Source: Amycolatopsis taiwanensis DSM 45107
Lineage (GTDB): Bacteria > Actinomycetota > Actinomycetes > Mycobacteriales > Pseudonocardiaceae
Reading direction: 5' to 3'
NCBI RefSeq assembly: GCF_000519205.1
Contig: NZ_JAFB01000003.1
Location: 269,428-333,427, forward strand
Length of the DNA stretch: 64,000 nucleotides
Under the pieces are notes generated by a model. It was not told the origin of the DNA and made no database searches. It saw only the letters and a list, made by a program, of their open reading frames with translations. Shown one piece after another: positions 58,812-64,000 of the stretch. Within the stretch, counting starts at the first letter, position 1. Each line of letters begins with the position of its first letter. Both the position numbers and the translations under genes were made by a program.

Positions 58812-59852
58812 TTAGAGCAGCTTCAGTTGCTCGCCTCGCGTGACAGGTTGCCCGGATTCCTCCGTCGTGCGGGGAGCCGGCAGCCGCGACGAAGGTGCCT
58901 CCGCCGAGCCAACGCGATCGAAGCCGTGACGGCGCAGCAGAGGCGCCACCCGCGCGGCGAGCAGGCGGCGATAACGGCCGTCAGCGTAGCTGCCGGCGGC
59001 GTAGAGCTCCCGGTAGCGCGGAACGAGTTCGGGATGCTCGCGGGCCAGCCACTCCCCGTACCACTCGCGAGCGCCGGGACGCAGGTGCAGCGGCAGCACG
59101 GTGGCGCTGGTGGCGCCCGCGTCGGCGACCGCGGCGAGCAACTCGTCCAGGGCCTCGGAGGAATCGGTGAGGCAGGGCAGCACCGGCGCGATCATCACGC
59201 CGCACCGCAGCCCGGACTCCCGGGCCTTGCGCACCAGGTCGAGCCGGGCCGCCGGGCTCGGCGTGCCGGGTTCCACGCGGCGCTGGAGCCCGCGGTCGAG
59301 CAACGCGATCGACACCCCGAGCCCGACGTCTACCTCCGCCGACACCGCGCGCAGGAGCGGCAGGTCGCGGCTGGCCACGGTGCCCTTGGTGAGGATGGAG
59401 AACGGGGTGCCGGCTTCGGCGAGCGCGCGGATGATGCCGGGCATCAACTCGTAGCGGCCCTCCGCACGCTGGTAGGGATCGGTGTTGGTGCCCATGGCCA
59501 CGTGCTCGCGGGTCCACCCCGGCCGGCGAAGCTGGGCAGCGAGCACCTCCGGCGCGTTGATCTTCACGACCACTTGCGTGTCGAAATCGCGGCCCGCGTC
59601 GAAGTCCAAATAGGTGTGCGTGTTGCGGGCGAAACAGTAAACGCAGGAATGAGAGCAGCCCCGGTACGGGTTGACCGTCCAGCGGAACGGCACGAGGGAT
59701 TGACCGGGCACCCTGTTCAGCACGGACCGGGCGCGCACCTCGTGGTAGGTGACACCCCGGAATTCCGGCGACCGCACGGTACGCACGAGCCCGGGCAGGC
59801 CGGGGAGCGTCTGCTGCGCATCAGCGTCAGCTCGCTGGCTCTCCCATCGCAT
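58812..59852 (-). CDS. Radical SAM protein, Rv2578c family
   Basis: 346 residues. The iron-sulfur motif CSHSCVYC (Cys66, Cys70, Cys73, with the extended form GCSHSCVYCFAR) marks an AdoMet radical enzyme of the DNA-photolyase-like SplB/Rv2578c group. The barrel segments include VVVKINAPEVL and PFSILTKGT, and the PVLPCLTDSSEALDELL region is typical. Reaction unknown. The 215-bp gap between this gene and aspS shows no supported feature. Confidence 0.9.
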   Translation of the reverse strand: MRWESQRADADAQQTLPGLPGLVRTVRSPEFRGVTYHEVRARSVLNRVPGQSLVPFRWTVNPYRGCSHSCVYCFARNTHTYLDFDAGRDFDTQVVVKINAPEVLAAQLRRPGWTREHVAMGTNTDPYQRAEGRYELMPGIIRALAEAGTPFSILTKGTVASRDLPLLRAVSAEVDVGLGVSIALLDRGLQRRVEPGTPSPAARLDLVRKARESGLRCGVMIAPVLPCLTDSSEALDELLAAVADAGATSATVLPLHLRPGAREWYGEWLAREHPELVPRYRELYAAGSYADGRYRRLLAARVAPLLRRHGFDRVGSAEAPSSRLPAPRTTEESGQPVTRGEQLKLL

Positions 59853-59895
59853 ATGTCAAGTCGAACACCCGTTCGAGATCCTGTCAAGCGTTCCC

Positions 59896-59950
59896 GTACA
59901 TGAGTGACCCGTTGCTCCCGAAAATCGGCATGAACGGGTCACTCGTGCAC
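59896..59950. terminator. Long hairpin after the antiporter gene
   Basis: GAGTGACCCGTT (59902-59913) pairs perfectly with AACGGGTCACTC (59933-59944); outer bases extend the stem with one or two mismatches. It lies 35-90 bp after the antiporter stop and before the radical SAM gene on the same strand, as a terminator would. Confidence 0.65.
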
Positions 59951-59983
59951 AGTGAACACGGGCGAGCGTGCGCCGCTCGACCG

Positions 59984-61837
59984 TCACGCGATGATGCTGT
60001 CCACAAAGCACCATCGCCAGTTCTCGCCCGGCTCGAAGCTGCGGATCACCGGGTGGCGTGTGTCGTGGAAATGGGCCGTGGCGTGCCGCCGGGGCGACGA
60101 GTCGCAGCACCCGACGTGCCCGCACTCCAGACACAGCCGCAGGTGCACCCAACTGGTGCCGTCCCGCAGGCATTCCTCGCAGCCGGCGGTGCCGGGTTGG
60201 GGGTTACCGGCGTGTTCCAGGTGCGCACAGGATCCCGCCGTCGCGGCGGGGGTGTGCAGTTCGCGTTCGGGCATGTAGTCAGGCTCCTCGGGTCGTTCGA
60301 ACATGGCTTCCTCGATGTCGAGTGTGCTGAGCACCCGTCGTAGCACCTCGTCGTCGACCGAGCCACGGTCGCGGGCGTCGAGCAGCACCTCCCGTTCGGC
60401 ATCGAGCATTTCCGCGCGCAGGCGGCGGTATACCTCACTGGGCGTCTCTTCGATCTGGCTCCCGCGGCCGAGTCGTTCCCACGCCGTGTCCGCCCGGTAC
60501 GCCTGCTTGTCCCGCAACCGGTCGATCACCTCGGGCGGGTCGGCCTGGGTGCGGACCTCCTCGAGCCGGGCCAGCCCCGCGCGGGTCATCTCGTGCAGCA
60601 GCGCGGCTTCCTGCAGGTCGTCCTGGGCCGGGTCGGGCGCGGGCAGGCGGAGCAGGCGCACCAGCCGCGGCAGCGTGGTGCCCTGCAGCAACAGGGTGCC
60701 GGCCACCACGACGAACGCGGCGAGCACGAGCACCGCCCGCTGTGGTGTGTCGGCCGGCAGCACGAACGCCGCGGCGAGGGTGACCACACCGCGCATGCCC
60801 GCCCACGAGATCACCGTTGAATACGACCAGGGCCACCGTCGCACACCCACGATCCGCCGGATCCCCGCGACTGCGAACATCCACACGAACCGGCTCACGA
60901 TCGTCGCGAAAAGCACGCCGAGACAGATGGTGGCCAGTTCGAGCGCTGACAGGTCGGCCTGCCCCACCTCGGTCACGATCCGCCGCAACTGCAACCCGAT
61001 CAGCAGGAAGACGACGTTCTCGAGCAGGAACTGGATGGTGCGCCAGTTGAGCCGGCTGGTCAGCCGGGTCGGGCCGGAGACCATCCGCGGCGACTGGTGG
61101 CCGATGAAGATCCCGGCGACCACCACGGCGAGCACGCCCGAGCCGTGGATCGCCTCGGCGGGCAGGTAGGCCACGAACGGCACGACGAAGGACCACGCGG
61201 TGCCTACTACCGGGTCGGACACTCGCCGCAGCAGCAGGCTGGCGCCCCAGCCGACCAGCCCGCCGACCACTGCCCCACCGGCCGCGGCGAGCAGGAAGTC
61301 GCCGCCGACCTGCCAGGCGGCCACCGAGCCGGCGATCGCCGCGATCGCGGTGCGCAGCGAGACCAGCGCGACCGCGTCGTTGAGCAGGCTCTCGCCCTCC
61401 AGGATGCGCACGATCCGGCGCGGCATGCCCACCCGGCGGGCCACCGCGCTCGCCGCGACCGCGTCCGGCGGCGCGACCACCGCGCCGAGCGCGAAGCCCG
61501 CGGCCAGCGGCAGGCCGGGCACGACCGCCCAGGCGGCCAGGCCGACCGTGATCGTGGTGAAGGCGACCAGCCCGACGGACAGCGTGGCGATCGAGACGCG
61601 GTTGGCCCGGATGTCGATCAGCGAGGTCTGGAGGGCCGCGGAATACAGCAGCGGCGGCAGCAGCCCGACCAGCACCAGCTCGGGGTTCAGCTGGTACTCG
61701 GGCACGCCGGGGATGAACGAGACGGCCACCCCGGCCGTCACCAGGCACAGCGGCGGCGACCAGCCGAGCCGGCGAGCCAGCCCGGTCACGGCGAGCACCG
61801 CCACGATCAGGCCGAGCAGTTCGACAGCGAGTTCCAT
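59984..61837 (-). CDS. Na+/H+ antiporter (CPA1) fused to a UBP-type zinc finger
   Basis: 617 residues. Residues about 1-400 are a CPA1 exchanger with 11-12 helices, including APPDAVAASAVARR (transport Asp) and LEGESLLNDAVALV. A helical cytosolic linker (VYRRLRAEMLDAEREVLLDA) follows, and the last 80 residues are a UBP-type zinc finger with CAHLEHA, CEECL, CLECGHVGCCD and HATAHFHDTRHPV. The finger may sense ubiquitin-like or other C-termini; its role in bacteria is unknown. The ATG is 1 nt after the stop of the HTH gene upstream, so the two are coupled. Confidence 0.93.
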   Translation of the reverse strand: MELAVELLGLIVAVLAVTGLARRLGWSPPLCLVTAGVAVSFIPGVPEYQLNPELVLVGLLPPLLYSAALQTSLIDIRANRVSIATLSVGLVAFTTITVGLAAWAVVPGLPLAAGFALGAVVAPPDAVAASAVARRVGMPRRIVRILEGESLLNDAVALVSLRTAIAAIAGSVAAWQVGGDFLLAAAGGAVVGGLVGWGASLLLRRVSDPVVGTAWSFVVPFVAYLPAEAIHGSGVLAVVVAGIFIGHQSPRMVSGPTRLTSRLNWRTIQFLLENVVFLLIGLQLRRIVTEVGQADLSALELATICLGVLFATIVSRFVWMFAVAGIRRIVGVRRWPWSYSTVISWAGMRGVVTLAAAFVLPADTPQRAVLVLAAFVVVAGTLLLQGTTLPRLVRLLRLPAPDPAQDDLQEAALLHEMTRAGLARLEEVRTQADPPEVIDRLRDKQAYRADTAWERLGRGSQIEETPSEVYRRLRAEMLDAEREVLLDARDRGSVDDEVLRRVLSTLDIEEAMFERPEEPDYMPERELHTPAATAGSCAHLEHAGNPQPGTAGCEECLRDGTSWVHLRLCLECGHVGCCDSSPRRHATAHFHDTRHPVIRSFEPGENWRWCFVDSIIA

Positions 61838-61838
61838 G

Positions 61839-62090
61839 TCAGTGGGCCAGGGGCGCGGCCAGCTCGTAGAGCCGGACCGTGGCACGCCAGAAGTGGCTGC
61901 GCCCCACCACGCGGCGGGAGGCGTAGCCACGCTGTTCGAGCGTGTAGACGATGGAGGCCGTAGTGGCCAGCGGTATCCCGGTGCCACGGGCCAGCGCGGA
62001 CAGCGTCAGCCCGTCCCCGGCGGCGACGAGGGCCTCCAGCACGGTCAGGGCGCGGTCCACCGAGGGGGAGGCCGGAGCTTCCGCTGCCAT
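61839..62090 (-). CDS. HTH-only IclR-like regulator
   Basis: 83 residues, corresponding only to the N-terminal winged helix of IclR regulators (VDRALTVLEALVAAG, LSALARGTGIPLATTASIVY, LEQRGYASR). The effector-binding domain is missing. The ATG has an AAGGTG ribosome-binding site; upstream in-frame starts exist but lack one. It is immediately followed by the antiporter gene. Either a natural small regulator of that gene or a truncated IclR protein. Confidence 0.75.
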   Translation of the reverse strand: MAAEAPASPSVDRALTVLEALVAAGDGLTLSALARGTGIPLATTASIVYTLEQRGYASRRVVGRSHFWRATVRLYELAAPLAH

Positions 62091-62259
62091 GATCACCTTA
62101 CTGTCACCCGTACGTGAATGGAGCATCGTTGAGAACGCGAGACGGGCGCTCACGGACGTCACGGAGTACCCACAAGCGTTTTGAACGACACTGACGAATG
62201 ATATCCATTCAGCGCAGTCCGGTGCGCCATGCAGCGGACCCGGCTGGGCGTTTGGCGGG

Positions 62260-63447
62260 TCAGCGGGCGGGCAGGATGCGGCCGCTCACCTCGCCGAAGC
62301 CGACGCGGGTGCCGGCGGCGCCGGGCGCGGTGGCGGTGATGACGACCTCGTCGCGGTCTTCGAGGAAGGCGCGGGGCGCGCCGCCGGGCAGGCTGATCGG
62401 TTCGTGCCCGCCCCAGCTCAGCTCGAGCAGGCAACCTCGCTGGGCGGGCAGCGGCCCGCTCACCGTGCCCGAGGCGTAGAGATCGCCGGTGCGCACGGCC
62501 GCACCGTTGGCGGTCAACTGCGCGAGCATCTGCGCCGGGGTCCAGTACATCGTCGCGAACGGCGGATTCGACACCACGTGACCGTTGAGACGGACCTCCA
62601 GGGTGATGTCCAGGCCCCACTTCTCGGTGTCGGCGAGATACGGCAACGGTTCCGGGTCACGCGCCGGGGGCTCGACCCGGGCGTGCTCCAGCGCGTCGAG
62701 CGGCACCACCCAAGGCGAGACCGAGGTCGCGAACGCCTTGCTCAGCGACGGTCCGAGCGGGGTGGCGTCCCAGGCTTGCAGGTCACGGGCGGACCAGTCG
62801 TTGACCAGGCACACTCCGAAGACGTGGTCGGCGAACTCCCCCACCCCGACCGGCCGGCCCGGCCGCGACCCGCTGCCGATCACGAACCCGACCTCGGCCT
62901 CGAAGTCCAGATGCACGCAGGGGCCGAACTCCGGCGCGGCGGCGCCGGTTACGCGGCGCTGTCCGTGCGGGCGGGCCACCGGGGTACCCGAGATCATCAC
63001 CGTGCCCGCCCGGCCCACGTATCCGAGCGGCAGGTGCTTCCAGTTGGGCGGCAACGGGTCCGCGCCGGGACGCAGCATCATGCCGACGTTGCCGGCATGG
63101 AACTCGTTGGCGAAGAAGTCCACGTAGTCGCCGATGAGGACCGGCAGGTGCACGGTCACCTCGGAGACCGGGAACAACGCCGGCTCGACCCGGGCGCGAT
63201 GCTCCTCCTCGGTCAGCAGCGCGGTGATGCGGGCCCGCACCGCCGACCAGCGGGCCCGGCCCTGGGCGAGGAAGGCGTTCAGCGACGGCTCGGCGAACAC
63301 CGAGTCGTCGAGGACCGCGGTGAGGTCGAGCACCCGCTCCCCGATCCGCACCCCCACCCGCGGCGACCCGTCTCCCCGGGAGAACACGCCGTAGGGCAGG
63401 TTCGCCGTCCCGTAAGGCGAATCCTCGCCAAGATCGAGCCACGTCAT
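62260..63447 (-). CDS. fahA: Fumarylacetoacetase
   Basis: Last step of tyrosine/homogentisate breakdown: fumarylacetoacetate to fumarate and acetoacetate. 395 residues with an N-terminal SH3-like domain (TANLPYGVFSRGDG) and the FAH catalytic domain: DYVDFFANEFHAGNVG, DFEAEVGFVIG, VNDWSARDLQAWD, GTVSGP. The ATG has an AAGGAG ribosome-binding site 7 nt upstream; the longer open frame is not used. Divergent from a MarR-type regulator. Other homogentisate genes are not in the window. Confidence 0.95.
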   Translation of the reverse strand: MTWLDLGEDSPYGTANLPYGVFSRGDGSPRVGVRIGERVLDLTAVLDDSVFAEPSLNAFLAQGRARWSAVRARITALLTEEEHRARVEPALFPVSEVTVHLPVLIGDYVDFFANEFHAGNVGMMLRPGADPLPPNWKHLPLGYVGRAGTVMISGTPVARPHGQRRVTGAAAPEFGPCVHLDFEAEVGFVIGSGSRPGRPVGVGEFADHVFGVCLVNDWSARDLQAWDATPLGPSLSKAFATSVSPWVVPLDALEHARVEPPARDPEPLPYLADTEKWGLDITLEVRLNGHVVSNPPFATMYWTPAQMLAQLTANGAAVRTGDLYASGTVSGPLPAQRGCLLELSWGGHEPISLPGGAPRAFLEDRDEVVITATAPGAAGTRVGFGEVSGRILPAR

Positions 63448-63679
63448 CGTCCATCTCCTTCGTGCCGGCGCCCTGCTTCGCTCCTGACGCGGGGGCCCAC
63501 CTTCCCCCGCACGAGGATCACCCCGGCGCCGCGCCGCCCGCCGGGCCACGGCGGGCAAACCACGCCTCCGGTCGCCAAAATCACCCGATGCGGTCAGCTC
63601 GGCCCTCGACAGCGCCTGGCCCTCTCCGCCGGATCGGCCGAGCACGCGTAAGGCCGAGCACCGCCACGCGTTCCAGCCA

Positions 63680-63691
63680 TAAAACCTTTTA
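63680..63691. promoter_or_regulatory. Candidate operator in the fahA-marR intergenic region
   Basis: TAAAACCTTTTA is a symmetric A/T-rich element (TAAAA and TTTTA around CC) in an otherwise GC-rich gap. It is 62-73 bp upstream of the MarR-type gene and 233 bp from fahA. The rest of the 305-bp gap is GC-rich with no other signal that I can support. Confidence 0.35.
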
Positions 63692-63752
63692 GCACCCTTG
63701 GCGAATCACGAGTAATGCAGCTCACATCGAAGGAAAAGGCTAATCTTGCGAC

Positions 63753-64000
63753 ATGACCGCAGAACCTCTCGACCGGCCCGTGCTCGATTACCTCACCTTC
63801 GTGGATTACGCAATTCGGAAGACGAGCGACGAACTGCCCGAGGTCGACCCGGTCGCGATGCGCATGTGCCTCACGCTGCACCGGCTGACCAGCACGCTGG
63901 TCTACGACTGGGAGTCCACCGTGCACCGGCCGCGCGGCTTCAGCTGGGCCGGGTTCCGGGTCCTGTTCGCACTGTGGAATGCCGGGCCGCTGGAGGCAAA
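63753..64000 (+). CDS. MarR-family regulator, N-terminal part (continues beyond window)
   Basis: The first 82 codons from ATG read MTAEPLDRPVLDYLTFVDYA and later HRPRGFSWAGFRVLFALWNA, which fits the dimerisation helix and the start of the winged helix of MarR regulators. The 3' end is outside the window. Divergent from fumarylacetoacetase, so it may control homogentisate breakdown; the ligand is not known. Confidence 0.8.
   Translation, partial: MTAEPLDRPVLDYLTFVDYAIRKTSDELPEVDPVAMRMCLTLHRLTSTLVYDWESTVHRPRGFSWAGFRVLFALWNAGPLEA

Overview
The window is high-GC (about 70 %) actinobacterial DNA. A bldD homologue, mIHF, PH-like and DUF6167/DUF948 companion genes, a degenerate actinobacterial PriA, frequent GTG starts and GTGA/ATGA gene overlaps all point to a filamentous member of the Pseudonocardiaceae, most like Amycolatopsis. 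The genus is an inference. Most of the sequence is two conserved housekeeping blocks on the minus strand, interrupted by accessory genes. I saw no rRNA, tRNA or CRISPR array.

Layout. 1-1602 (+): end of a GH1 beta-glucosidase and its LacI-type regulator. 1751-16515 (-): a long conserved block, in transcription order pyrR-pyrB-pyrC-(PH-like)-carA-carB-pyrF, then mihF-gmk-rpoZ-coaBC-metK-priA. It covers the de novo UMP pathway, nucleoid/transcription factors, CoA and AdoMet synthesis. A recognisable PyrR RNA-binding loop lies at the pyrR ribosome-binding site. bldD (+) is divergent from pyrR. 17293-19515 (-): Xaa-Pro peptidase-efp-nusB. 20032-20454 (+): small B-4DMT-type membrane protein.

19520-32974 is the accessory island. 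It sits between the peptidase gene and aroQ, where related genomes usually keep only about one gene. At its left edge are an IS30-type transposase remnant and another truncated gene end. It contains (i) a 1905-residue protein with TIR, degenerate calcineurin-like phosphoesterase, NACHT ATPase, pentapeptide-repeat and 15 WD40 repeats, followed 77 bp later by a two-transmembrane protein, and (ii) a second operon whose first gene is a paralogue of that two-transmembrane protein, overlapping a cupin gene and an inositol-monophosphatase-family gene. A permease gene and a beta-propeller lipoprotein gene lie between and beside them. This is the best candidate here for an undescribed, probably anti-phage or stress-sensing, system.

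32975-36334 (-): aroC-aroK-aroB-aroQ, an overlapping shikimate operon. 36523-45454: second accessory stretch with a prepilin peptidase, an ECF sigma/zinc anti-sigma pair, a Tat-exported Rieske protein, a complete GlcNAc-type PTS (EIIA, EIIB, EIIC) with a DasR-like regulator and a dre-type operator, a serine hydrolase, a D-2-hydroxyacid dehydrogenase and a DUF3048 protein. 45463-53016 (-): alaS-ruvX-mltG-aroE block with DUF6167/DUF948 proteins and a beta-hydroxyacid dehydrogenase. 53147-61837 (-): rarA, an APH-like kinase, aspS-DUF389, a radical SAM protein and a Na+/H+ antiporter fused to a UBP zinc finger, preceded by a HTH-only IclR-like protein. 62260-64000: fumarylacetoacetase (-) and the start of a divergent MarR regulator (+).
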